The notes under the pieces: generated by a model
The model's input: the letters and a program-made list of their open reading frames with translations, nothing else
What the model was told of the DNA's origin: nothing
Database searches by the model: none
Made by a program: the position numbers and the translations under genes
Shown: positions 1-7,623 of the stretch, in pieces
Position numbering within the stretch: position 1 is the first letter of the stretch
How the letters are laid out: each line of letters opens with the position of its first letter
Source of the DNA: Aquamicrobium sp.
GTDB taxonomy: Bacteria; Pseudomonadota; Alphaproteobacteria; Rhizobiales; Rhizobiaceae
DNA: 64,000 bases
NCBI GenBank assembly: GCA_019739225.1
Contig: JAHHDT010000001.1
Coordinates: 682,001 to 746,000, forward strand
Direction of reading: 5' to 3'

Positions 1-329
1 GTCGTCGTCGAGGTGACGAGATCGGCCTCCTCCATCATCTGCAGCATGGGATAGATGGCTCCGGGGCTGGGGCTGTAGGCACCCTGGAACTTTGCTTCCA
101 GCGCCTTGATGATGTCGTAGCCGTGGCGCGGCTCCTCGGCGATCAGGCCGAGCACGACCAGCCGCAACGCACCCGAATCGAACATGCGCGGCCCGCGCCG
201 CCCGCCGAACGGTCCACCGCGATTGCGGCCGAACGGGCCGCCATGGCCATGCCGCCCGCCACCGCCTCTGCCCGGCCCACCGGCCATGCACATATGACCG
301 TGACCACCTCGATGTCTGTGATTGAACAT
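1..329 (-). CDS. PadR-family transcriptional regulator with His/Gly-rich N-terminus (3' end off window)
   Basis: The reading frame starts at an ATG at 329, preceded by AAAGGA at about seven bases. The first ~50 residues are a low-complexity His/Gly/Arg segment (HRHRGGHGH, GRHGHGGPFGRNRGG). A PadR winged helix follows from about residue 55, with LVVLGLIAEEPRHGYDIIK and SPSPGAIYPMLQ as the family's helix signatures. The C-terminal part is cut by the window edge. PadR proteins are dimeric repressors; those with a His-rich head, such as E. coli YqjI, respond to metals, so a nickel or iron sensor is possible by analogy only. A perfect palindrome lies 43 bases upstream of the start. An ATG 15 bases further up has no ribosome binding site. 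Confidence 0.85.
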   Translation of the reverse strand, partial: MFNHRHRGGHGHMCMAGGPGRGGGGRHGHGGPFGRNRGGPFGGRRGPRMFDSGALRLVVLGLIAEEPRHGYDIIKALEAKFQGAYSPSPGAIYPMLQMMEEADLVTSTT

Positions 330-371
330 TGGGATTCCTTTCATAATGTCCGTTCATACGTCATATCTAGC

Positions 372-387
372 AAAAGATATATCTTTT
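372..387. promoter_or_regulatory. Perfect 16-bp palindrome, candidate PadR operator
   Basis: AAAAGATATATCTTTT reads the same on both strands and sits 43 bases upstream of the PadR start codon, in a short AT-rich patch inside a GC-rich region. PadR-type repressors commonly bind AT-rich palindromes around a GATATATC-like core, so autoregulation is the simplest reading. This is an inference from position and symmetry. Confidence 0.5.
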
Positions 388-481
388 ACAAGATGCAACG
401 TAAGGATTCCCGGCTGCACCAAGGGGAAGCCGGCCGGAATTCTGATCCCGACCGGCTTTGCAACAGCGCAATAATGAAGGT

Positions 482-2497
482 TCAGCGCGACCGATCGAGC
501 GCCGATGCGAGCCTGACCAGCGACAGGAACTCGGCACGATAGCCGAACGGATCGGCTCCGCGCGCGGCCGAGGCGATCTCCTGGACGCGGTCATAGCCGA
601 AATCAGCCACGGCATCCGTGTCCCGCAGTTTCTGCCCGAAGGCTGCAACTGCCACGGAGAAGCGCGCATCGTTCGAAGCCGCGTCGAAGCTCGAAACGAC
701 ATCGGCCTCGTTGACCGGCTTCTCGATCAGCTTGCTGGTATCCTCGCCCGGCGCCTTGTAGCGGATCCTGACGAAGGCATATTCGCCGTCGCCAGCCTTC
801 GGAGCGGCGCTGTCGCTTTGCTGCCCGTAGCGCAGGTCGTCGATCACCCGCGCCGGACTGTCCACCGGCGTGATCTCGTAGATCGCCGTCACCGAATGGC
901 CCGAGCCGATCTCGCCGGCATCGACGCGGTCATTGTTGAAGTCCTCGCGGTTGAGCGCACGCGTCTCGTAGCCGATCAGCCGGTACTCGGCGATCCGCTG
1001 CGGATTGAACTCGACCTGTATCTTCACGTCGCCGGCGATGGGGAACAGCGTCGAGGATGCCTCTTCCACCAGCACCTTTTCGGCTTCCGCCAGCGTGTCG
1101 ATATAGGCGGCAGCTCCGTTGCCGTTCTGGGCGATGGCCTGCATCATCTGGTCGTTGAGGTTGCCCCGGCCGAAGCCCAGCACCGACAGGAACACACCGG
1201 ATTCCCGCTTGTCCTCGATCAGCGTCGTCAGCTCGTCGTCGCTCACCTGGCCGACGTTGAAGTCGCCGTCGGTCGCCAGCATCACGCGGTTGACGCCGCC
1301 CTCGACGAAGGAGCTTTCCGCAAGCCGGTATGCTTCCCGGATACCCGCCTCACCCGCCGTGCTGCCACCAGCCTCCAGCCTGTCGAGCGCAGACCGGATC
1401 GCCGCCTTGTCCGACGCCTTGGTCGGCTCCAGCACCGTGCCGGTGCTGCCCGCATAGGTGACAATCGACACCGTGTCGTCGGGGCCAAGCCGGTCGACGA
1501 GCATCCGGAAGGAGTTCTTGAGCAGTGGCAGCTTGTCGGGCTCTTCCATCGATCCCGACGTGTCGATCAGGAAGACGAGGTTGGAGCGCGGCTTCTGCGC
1601 GTGCTCGATCTCGTAACCCTTGATCGCAACATGCATGAGCTGCGTGTTCTCGTTCCAGGGCGTCGGCATGACGGTGACGGACGAGTTGAATGGTAGCTCG
1701 GCGCTTTCCGGACCGGCCCAGTCATAGGGGAAATAGTTGATCATCTCCTCGACCCGCACACTTTCCGGGTCGGGCAGCACACCTTCCTTCAGCGAACGCC
1801 GCACGAAGGCGTAGGAGGCCGTATCGACATCGATCGAGAAGGTGGAGACGGGGCTTTCCTGAACCGCGCGCACCGGATTGCTGTAGAAGGCCTCGACGCG
1901 ATCGCGGTTCTCGGCAGGCACTGGATAGGGCTCAGGCGCGATTACCTGCGGCGCGGCGGATGGCATGGTCAATGCGCGTGGCTCAGCGACCTTCTGGCGC
2001 GTCAGTGCCATGCGGGACGGGCCAGCGCTCTCGCTGGGCGGTGGTGGCGCGGCAGCGATCTCGGCGGCCATATCCTGCGTCGACTGGTCGGACGCCTGTC
2101 CGGCCGCCTCCTCTTCGGCCAGCTGGGAAACCCTGGTTTCAGCCGCCTGGTGTTGCGGCGCGTCGTTTTCCACGGCCGCCGGCTCCTGCAGGGCTGCGGG
2201 ACGATACTCGTCAAGCAACTGCCACGTGACGATGCCCGCCACCGGCAGGGCGACGAGGCCGGCAAGGGCCGGATTTGCGATGAGCTTCTTGCGCATGATC
2301 TCTCTCCAGAACCTGATTGTTCCGGCAGTGAGACGCGCGCCAGCGCCAGATCCTTGGGGCGAGGCTGAATTTTCTTTCCCGACTTCGTCATAGGCGCGCA
2401 ATGCGGCATCGAGCCCGCGTGCCTTGGCATCGTCACCGGGCGTCGGCACCTTCGCGCCGCGCAGCAGGTCGAGTTCGTCGAATTCGTTCTTCGCCAT
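482..2497 (-). CDS. Membrane-anchored VWA domain protein (YfbK-like)
   Basis: A 671-residue protein. Residues 1-70 are hydrophilic and probably cytoplasmic, a single membrane segment lies near 73-95, and an Ala/Pro/Glu-rich linker follows. Then come a VWA-associated N-terminal domain (about 195-290), a von Willebrand A domain with the MIDAS motif DTSGS near 312, ATDGD further on, and a C-terminal DUF3520-type region. This is the layout of YfbK-like proteins, whose metal-dependent VWA domain binds protein partners. The start codon is two bases after the stop of the ECF sigma gene, so the two are translationally coupled. A regulatory role toward the sigma factor (anti-sigma-like) is my inference; no classical anti-sigma gene is adjacent. 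Confidence 0.88.
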   Translation of the reverse strand: MAKNEFDELDLLRGAKVPTPGDDAKARGLDAALRAYDEVGKENSASPQGSGAGARLTAGTIRFWREIMRKKLIANPALAGLVALPVAGIVTWQLLDEYRPAALQEPAAVENDAPQHQAAETRVSQLAEEEAAGQASDQSTQDMAAEIAAAPPPPSESAGPSRMALTRQKVAEPRALTMPSAAPQVIAPEPYPVPAENRDRVEAFYSNPVRAVQESPVSTFSIDVDTASYAFVRRSLKEGVLPDPESVRVEEMINYFPYDWAGPESAELPFNSSVTVMPTPWNENTQLMHVAIKGYEIEHAQKPRSNLVFLIDTSGSMEEPDKLPLLKNSFRMLVDRLGPDDTVSIVTYAGSTGTVLEPTKASDKAAIRSALDRLEAGGSTAGEAGIREAYRLAESSFVEGGVNRVMLATDGDFNVGQVSDDELTTLIEDKRESGVFLSVLGFGRGNLNDQMMQAIAQNGNGAAAYIDTLAEAEKVLVEEASSTLFPIAGDVKIQVEFNPQRIAEYRLIGYETRALNREDFNNDRVDAGEIGSGHSVTAIYEITPVDSPARVIDDLRYGQQSDSAAPKAGDGEYAFVRIRYKAPGEDTSKLIEKPVNEADVVSSFDAASNDARFSVAVAAFGQKLRDTDAVADFGYDRVQEIASAARGADPFGYRAEFLSLVRLASALDRSR

Positions 2498-2499
2498 GA

Positions 2500-3060
2500 T
2501 CAGACTTCCCCGGCCGACATGATGAGCTTCAGCCGTTTCTTCGCTTCATGGATGTGCCACGAGACCGTCGCCTCCGTGCAGCCGAGCAGGTCCGCGGCCG
2601 CTGCGTGGCTCAGCGCCTCGCCATAGACCAGCGTCACCGCCTCCTGCTGTTTCGGCGGCAGGTCGCGCACCGCCTCCCATAGCGCCTCGGCTGGATCGTC
2701 CGTCTCGCATGCCGCCTTGCCCTCAATGCGCGCATGAATGCCGTAGGCCTGCCGCCGCGCAGCCTCACGCGCGGCACTCCGGCCTTGGTCTCGCACCGCG
2801 TTGACGACGACAGGGTAGAGCCACGTCGTGAACGCGCTGCCGCCGCGATAGGTGCGGATCGCGCGGCCAAGCCGTGCGCAGACGTCCTGCGCGATGTCTT
2901 CCGCATCGGCGCGATGTCCCGTCATCCGGTAGGCGACACGGAAGACGAAAGCATAGTGCCGCTCGACCAGCCGCGCGAACGACGACCGGTTGCCGGCCGC
3001 AGCCCTGCGCGCCAGCTCACCGTCGGAAACGTCCTCTTCGTCCATCGTCAGCGCCATCAT
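2500..3060 (-). CDS. ECF-type RNA polymerase sigma factor
   Basis: A 186-residue protein with the two-domain layout of extracytoplasmic-function sigma factors. Sigma region 2 (about residues 25-90) contains FVFRVAYRMTGHRADAEDIA; region 4 (about 125-180) contains LPPKQQEAVTLVYGEALSHA and the helix-turn-helix LGCTEATVSWHIHEAKKRL. No extra C-terminal domain is present. The start is uncertain: ATG ATG at 3060 or the ATG at 3045, neither with a strong ribosome binding site. It directs RNA polymerase to a small regulon that the sequence does not reveal. It heads a two-gene unit with the VWA protein. Confidence 0.92.
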   Translation of the reverse strand: MMALTMDEEDVSDGELARRAAAGNRSSFARLVERHYAFVFRVAYRMTGHRADAEDIAQDVCARLGRAIRTYRGGSAFTTWLYPVVVNAVRDQGRSAAREAARRQAYGIHARIEGKAACETDDPAEALWEAVRDLPPKQQEAVTLVYGEALSHAAAADLLGCTEATVSWHIHEAKKRLKLIMSAGEV

Positions 3061-3113
3061 CGCCCGTTGGACGTCTCAATCCCGCCGATCCTTGGGTGGG
3101 GCAAGGAAAAAAT

Positions 3114-3797
3114 CTACAGCCCCGCAAAAGCTGCCTGATGAAATGCCTGCACCGCCGCCGGATAGCGCCATTCTGCACCGATGGGACAGGCATTGCGCGC
3201 AAGGCAGCCGGTGTCCCGGCATGGCTTTCCCGTCCGGCCCCGGACATGCGAGACGCAACCGGGATAGTCGAACCCCGAGGCTGAAAAGGCATCGACCGGA
3301 CACGTATTCAAGCAGGGTTTTCCGTCACATAGATTGCAATGATGAATCGCTTTCTCAAGCGCGGGAACGGCAATCTCGTGATCGAACAGCAAGGCGCCGC
3401 GATAGGCGTGCCAGAGCCCGTAGACCGGATGCATGAGGAGGCCGAGCGGCGATCGGGCCAGTCCCTCCGCGCGGATCGCCCATTGCTGGAACGGTGCGAA
3501 CGGGCGGTCGTTCGGCATGATAAGGCAGGCGCCGACGCGGTCGGCCACCTCGCCGATCACCAGACGCGACCATGTGTCGAGCGGGTTGGGGAGGTTTACA
3601 GGTCGGGTCTCTCGCCAGAGCGAGAAATGCCGCCAGTAGCCCGCTCCCGCATTCCCGACCAGAAGAACCGAGCGCGCGGGAGCGCCGGAAGGACCGGCAA
3701 GTCCCTCCTCGTCAGCCGCAAAGGAGAAGCCACCGCGCAGGATGAGACCGTGAGAAGCAAGGTCGGACGCGATCCGGTCAAGAAGCTCACTGCGCAT
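3114..3797 (-). CDS. Small 4Fe-4S ferredoxin-like protein
   Basis: A 227-residue protein from the ATG at 3797, which has GGGAG eight bases upstream; a GTG at 3824 in the same frame lacks a good site. The C-terminal third holds two cysteine clusters: CNLCDGKPCLNTCPVDAF, then a second group with CRDTGC and NACP. Enough cysteines are present for one or two iron-sulfur clusters. The arrangement recalls the ferredoxin part of epoxyqueuosine reductase (QueG), but the corrinoid-binding part of QueG is not evident and the protein is much shorter. Function is unknown; an electron-transfer or reductase role is likely. It appears to be a single-gene unit. Confidence 0.7.
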   Translation of the reverse strand: MRSELLDRIASDLASHGLILRGGFSFAADEEGLAGPSGAPARSVLLVGNAGAGYWRHFSLWRETRPVNLPNPLDTWSRLVIGEVADRVGACLIMPNDRPFAPFQQWAIRAEGLARSPLGLLMHPVYGLWHAYRGALLFDHEIAVPALEKAIHHCNLCDGKPCLNTCPVDAFSASGFDYPGCVSHVRGRTGKPCRDTGCLARNACPIGAEWRYPAAVQAFHQAAFAGL

Positions 3798-3870
3798 CCT
3801 TGGTTCTCCCGTTCGGGCCGTCACTCCCTGACGTCAATCGTCGCCAGCTATGGCCGCCATTCACGAGGTG

Positions 3871-4043
3871 CGTCCTTCGAGGCTCGCTCCGCTCGCACCT
3901 CAGGATGAGGGAGGTTGGTTGATCGAAGCCACCTCGGCGGGCTCGATGCACGTCAAGAAAACAACCCTCAAGCCCACGAGCTTGCTGGAGCAACGCACGA
4001 CGTCCTCATCCTGAGGTGCGAGCGCAGCGAGCCTCGAAGAACG
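3871..4043. repeat. Pair of inverted palindromic intergenic repeats
   Basis: The ~380-base gap between the 4Fe-4S gene and the mttB-like gene holds two ~40-base copies of one element in opposite orientation, at 3871-3910 and 4004-4043. Each carries a CCTCATCCTGAGGTGCGAGC core and a GAGCCTCGAAG end; the two copies match at 38 of 40 positions as inverted repeats. Each copy can fold on itself, and the pair could form one long cruciform around the ~93-base spacer. Elements of this sequence type are dispersed between genes in Mesorhizobium- and Bradyrhizobium-type genomes. The rest of the gap shows no gene. Confidence 0.75.
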
Positions 4044-4178
4044 CACGACAGAACCGGTCAATCCGGCGGAGGCTTTGTCGCAACGTCATCCCTTCCCTTC
4101 CGGCCCGCGTATGGCGCTGCGCCAGACTTCCTTGTGGATGATGTCGGCCACTTTAGCCCGGCCTGACGCGGGCTCCTT

Positions 4179-5753
4179 TCACGTGAAGGCGTCGGGCATC
4201 GCTTCCTTCTTCTGCGAGACGAAATCGCGCAGCCCGTCGGCGATACCCGGATCCAGATACGGCGCCTCATAGGTCTCCAGCCATCGGCGGGCGAGTTCGT
4301 TTGCCCGCTGCGGCGCCGTCTTCTCGCCCTCGGCCTGCCACTGCTCGAAGGAATTGTTGTCGGCGATTGACGAGCGGTAGAAGGCGGACTGGAAATTGGC
4401 CTGGGTGTGAGAGCAGCCGAGATAGTGGCTGCCCGGCCCGACCTCGCGGATGGCGTCCATCGCCTGCCCGTTTTCGGACAGGTCGACGCCCGCGGCGAAC
4501 TTCTGCGCCATGCCGAGCTGGTCGACGTCCATCATGAACTTTTCGTAGCAGGACGCGAGCCCGCCCTCGAGCCAGCCGGCCGAGTGCAGCACGAAATTGG
4601 TGCCGGCAAGCAGCGTCGAGTTGAGCGTGTTGGCACTCTCGTAGGCCGCCTGTGCATCCGGCACCTTCGATGCGCACAGCGAGCCGCCGGTGCGGAATGG
4701 CAGGCCGAGACGCCGCGCAAGCTGGGCCGCACCGTAGGAGACCAGCGACGGCTCCGGCGTGCCGAAGGTCGGCGCGCCCGACTGCATGGAGATCGATGAG
4801 GCGAAAGTGCCGAACAGCACCGGTGCGCCCGGCCGCACGAGCTGCGTGAAGGCGGCACCCGCCAGCACCTCGGCAAGCACCTGCGTCAGCGTACCCGCGA
4901 CCGTCACCGGACTCATCGCGCCGGCCAGGATGAATGGCGTGATGATCGTCGCCTGGTTGTTGCGGGCATAGACCTTGGCTGCGCCCAGCATCGTCTCGTC
5001 GAAGACCATCGGCGAGTTGGCGTTGATCAGGTTGATGATGACGGTGTTCTGGTCGACGAAATCGTCGCCGAACAGGATCTTCGCCATCGCAACCGTGTCT
5101 TCGGCGCGGTCCGGCGCGGTCACGGAGCCCATGAACGGCTTGTCGGACAGCGTCATGTGCGCCAGCACCATATCGAGATGGCGCTTGTTGACCGGCACGT
5201 CGACAGGCTCGCAAACCGTGCCACCCGAATGGTGGATCGACGGCGCCAGGTAGGCGAGCTTCACGAAATTGCGGAAATCCTCGATCGTCGCATAGCGCCG
5301 GTTGCCGTCGAGGTCGCGCACGAAGGGCGGGCCGTAGACAGGTGCGAAAACGGTGGCGTCGCCACCGATCTGCACGGAACGCTCCGGGTTGCGCGCATGC
5401 TGGGTGAAGACGGGCGGAGCGGATTTGAGCAGCGACCGCGGCAGGCCTTTCGGGAAGTGGACCCGCTCGCCCTTCACGTCCGCGCCTGCATCCTTCCACA
5501 TTGCCAGTGCTTCGGCATCGTCGCGAAACTCGATGCCGATCTCCTCGAGAACGGTGTCGGCATTGGCCTCGATCAGTGCGAGACCTTCTTCGTTGAGCAC
5601 CTCGTAGAGCGGAATGTTGCGTTTGATATAGGTGAGCTGCGGCCCTGCGCCGCCGCTAGTACGCGCCGCGCGGCGTGCCGCGGCACCGCCCCTGTCGCCG
5701 CGTCCACGGCGTCCGCCGCCAGCGCCCTGCTCGACAGCCAGATTGTCTTCCAT
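4179..5753 (-). CDS. Trimethylamine methyltransferase (MttB) family protein, non-pyrrolysine type
   Basis: A 524-residue protein of the MttB superfamily, cytoplasmic. Members transfer a methyl group from a quaternary or tertiary amine to the cobalt of a partner corrinoid protein. Typical segments include FAPVYGPPFVRDLDG, TVCEPVDVPVNKRHLD and GPGSHYLGCSHTQANF. The frame has no internal TAG, so this is not the pyrrolysine enzyme for trimethylamine; relatives of this kind act on glycine betaine, proline betaine or carnitine. The ATG at 5753 with AGGGAAA upstream is preferred over the open frame reaching 5816. Residues ~10-40 are an Arg/Gly-rich, probably disordered tail (GGGRRGRGDRGG). It is divergent from the corrinoid protein gene. 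Substrate unproven; a betaine is most likely. Confidence 0.9.
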   Translation of the reverse strand: MEDNLAVEQGAGGGRRGRGDRGGAAARRAARTSGGAGPQLTYIKRNIPLYEVLNEEGLALIEANADTVLEEIGIEFRDDAEALAMWKDAGADVKGERVHFPKGLPRSLLKSAPPVFTQHARNPERSVQIGGDATVFAPVYGPPFVRDLDGNRRYATIEDFRNFVKLAYLAPSIHHSGGTVCEPVDVPVNKRHLDMVLAHMTLSDKPFMGSVTAPDRAEDTVAMAKILFGDDFVDQNTVIINLINANSPMVFDETMLGAAKVYARNNQATIITPFILAGAMSPVTVAGTLTQVLAEVLAGAAFTQLVRPGAPVLFGTFASSISMQSGAPTFGTPEPSLVSYGAAQLARRLGLPFRTGGSLCASKVPDAQAAYESANTLNSTLLAGTNFVLHSAGWLEGGLASCYEKFMMDVDQLGMAQKFAAGVDLSENGQAMDAIREVGPGSHYLGCSHTQANFQSAFYRSSIADNNSFEQWQAEGEKTAPQRANELARRWLETYEAPYLDPGIADGLRDFVSQKKEAMPDAFT

Positions 5754-5849
5754 GACCGTTTCCCTGAATCCCGTAATGCCGCCGGGCGGCTCTTTGCCCG
5801 GATCGTAGCCAAGCAACCTTGCAGAAGCGGCCAGCCAGCGCCAGCCCGT

Positions 5850-5955
5850 GTCGCAAAATCGACAGGAAGTGCTGTCAGTTCCAAACGGGCCTGCTTCGGT
5901 CGCTTTCCTATCGCGGCACGTCGCAAATCAGCTAAGAAACCTGGTTTGTCGCGGA
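5850..5955. promoter_or_regulatory. Divergent promoter region with repeated GTCGCAAA half-sites
   Basis: The 265-base gap between the divergent methyltransferase and corrinoid-protein genes contains GTCGCAAAATC at 5850 and GTCGCAAATC at 5920, 70 bases apart in the same orientation, plus TTTGTCGCGG at 5945. Repeated direct half-sites in a shared promoter suggest an activator site. No cobalamin riboswitch signature was seen. Which regulator binds is unknown; the LysR and GlxA-type genes lie 9-11 kb away. Confidence 0.35.
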
Positions 5956-6018
5956 TTATGAATTGGGAGAACGTTGCGGGCACCGTTTGTCCGCGCATGG
6001 CATTTGCAGGAGCCCGAG

Positions 6019-6717
6019 ATGTCAGACGACGAAATCATCCTCTCCGAGCTTTCCGACGAGGAACTGGTGCAGCAGATGCACGACGACCTCTATGACGGGC
6101 TCAAGGAGGAGATCGAGGAAGGAACGAACATCCTTCTGGAGCGCGGTTGGGTCCCTTACGACGTCCTCACCGAAGCGTTGGTCGAGGGCATGCGCATCGT
6201 CGGCGAAGATTTCCGCGACGGCATTCTTTTCGTGCCTGAGGTGCTGCTGTCAGCCAACGCAATGAAGGCCGGCATGGCCATCCTGCGCCCGCTACTGGCT
6301 GCCACCGGCGCGCCGAAGCAGGGCAAGCTCGTGATCGGTACAGTAAAGGGAGACATCCACGACATCGGCAAGAACCTGGTCGGCATGATGATGGAAGGCG
6401 CCGGGTTCGACGTCGTCGACCTGGGCATCAACAATCCCGTGGAAAACTACCTTGCCGCGATCGAGGAGCACCAGCCCGACATCGTCGGTATGTCGGCCCT
6501 GCTCACCACCACCATGCCTTACATGAAGGTCGTGATCGACACGATGAAGGAAAAGGGTATCCGCGACGACTATGTCGTGCTCGTGGGCGGCGCACCGCTC
6601 AACGAGGAGTTCGGCAAGGCTGTCGGAGCCGACGCCTATTGCCGTGACGCCGCCGTAGCCGTGGAAACGGCGAAGGATTTCATGAAGCGCAAGCACAACG
6701 TCCACGCCTCGGCCTGA
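6019..6717 (+). CDS. Corrinoid (B12)-binding methyl-carrier protein
   Basis: A 232-residue cytoplasmic protein with the two-domain build of methyltransferase corrinoid proteins (MttC/MtbC/MtgC type). A four-helix cap domain covers about residues 1-95 and a cobalamin-binding Rossmann domain about 100-225. The signature GDIHDIGKNLV puts the lower cobalt ligand at His114; MSALLTTTMPYMK and VGGAPLNEEFG complete the fold. It shuttles methyl groups between the MttB-family protein and the THF-dependent methyltransferase. The ATG at 6019 has CAGGAG seven bases upstream; the frame opens earlier without a ribosome binding site. It is the first gene of the rightward part of the cluster. Confidence 0.94.
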   Translation: MSDDEIILSELSDEELVQQMHDDLYDGLKEEIEEGTNILLERGWVPYDVLTEALVEGMRIVGEDFRDGILFVPEVLLSANAMKAGMAILRPLLAATGAPKQGKLVIGTVKGDIHDIGKNLVGMMMEGAGFDVVDLGINNPVENYLAAIEEHQPDIVGMSALLTTTMPYMKVVIDTMKEKGIRDDYVVLVGGAPLNEEFGKAVGADAYCRDAAVAVETAKDFMKRKHNVHASA

Positions 6718-6748
6718 GGCGGGGACGTCTAAGCTTCCCTTCGAGAGA

Positions 6749-6907
6749 TCAGTAGGTCGACCGCTCGATATTGCGGCCTGCGTCCTGCGTTGCATCGACC
6801 GCATTCGCAGTGTCGGCGCCCACGCCGCGGATCGTGTTTGCGCAACCGGCCGCAAAGCCGGCGACGAGAACGAGAACGGCGAGCTTGGAAATGGTGGATT
6901 TGGTCAT
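6749..6907 (-). CDS. Entericidin EcnA/B-type small lipoprotein
   Basis: A 52-residue protein with a lipoprotein signal peptide ending in a lipobox-like GFAAGC (Cys22), followed by a short mature part, NTIRGVGADTANAVDATQDA, typical of the entericidin family. GGAG lies seven bases before the ATG at 6907. Family members are cell-envelope lipoproteins with a debated toxin/antidote or envelope-stress role. It runs against the direction of the cluster, between the corrinoid-protein gene and DUF1638, so it probably has its own promoter in the 55-base gap at 6908-6961. Confidence 0.8.
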   Translation of the reverse strand: MTKSTISKLAVLVLVAGFAAGCANTIRGVGADTANAVDATQDAGRNIERSTY

Positions 6908-6961
6908 CTTGAAACTCCGCATCGTCGATGCGCCCCTCTGGCGCTGTGACAGGTGACAGAC

Positions 6962-7573
6962 ATGCAACGCGCAGAACCCGAAAAGGTTCTCGTGATCGCA
7001 TGCGGAATGCTCGCGCGCGAAATCATGGCCGTGAAGGAGAGGCTCTGCCTCGATCATATCGACCTGACCTGCCTGCCCGCCGAGCTCCACTACAGGCCGG
7101 ATCGAATCCCCGACGCCATGGACGCCGCAATCGTCAAGGCGCGGGCGCAGGGCTATGCGGCGATCTTTGCCGGTTACGCCGATTGCGGCACGGGTGGCAT
7201 GCTCGACCGGGTACTGGAACGACACGGCGTCGAGCGCATGGCCGGCCCCCACTGCTTTGCCTTCTATCAGGGTGAAGTGCGATTTGCGGCGGTGGAAGAA
7301 GCCGACATGACGGCCTTCTACATGACCGACTTCCTGTGTCGGCAGTTCGACGCGTTCTTCATGAAGCCGCTCGGCCTCGACCGCCATCCCGAACTGGCGC
7401 AGGACTTCTTCGGCAATTACGAGAAGGTTGTCTATCTGGCCCAGACAGACGACCCATCGCTCGAAAAGGTGGCTCGCGATGCGGCTGCCATGCTCGGCCT
7501 CGCCTACGAGAAGCGCATGACCGGTTACGGCGATCTGGAGCCCGCGCTTGCGCGGCTTTCGGCGCGATCTTGA
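6962..7573 (+). CDS. DUF1638 domain protein of the methyl-transfer cluster
   Basis: A 203-residue cytoplasmic protein that matches the DUF1638 family by its N-terminal VLVIACGMLAREI, central GYADCGTGGMLD and MAGPHCFAFYQG, and C-terminal MTGYGDLEP. Conserved Cys and His residues (ACGM, DCGTGG, PHCF) could bind a metal, but no biochemical function is established. The ATG at 6962 has AGGTGA in front of it; a GTG at 6953 is an alternative. The family is commonly found beside MttB-type methyltransferase and corrinoid genes, which suggests a role in corrinoid handling or in metabolism of the demethylated product. That role is inference. Confidence 0.85.
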   Translation: MQRAEPEKVLVIACGMLAREIMAVKERLCLDHIDLTCLPAELHYRPDRIPDAMDAAIVKARAQGYAAIFAGYADCGTGGMLDRVLERHGVERMAGPHCFAFYQGEVRFAAVEEADMTAFYMTDFLCRQFDAFFMKPLGLDRHPELAQDFFGNYEKVVYLAQTDDPSLEKVARDAAAMLGLAYEKRMTGYGDLEPALARLSARS

Positions 7574-7623
7574 AACCGCCGGATTTGCCCGGCGGGATGG
7601 CCGGAACCACCGGAGACCGATCA

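Noticed and set aside
458-1696. A 412-codon plus-strand frame over the VWA gene
   Set aside because: Antisense to a well-supported protein, no ribosome binding site, no recognisable domain.
4179-5753. Possible pyrrolysine-containing trimethylamine methyltransferase
   Set aside because: The frame contains no in-frame TAG, so it belongs to the non-pyrrolysine branch.
5754-6018. Cobalamin riboswitch before the corrinoid genes
   Set aside because: No B12-box-like sequence or expected stem arrangement was seen in the gap.
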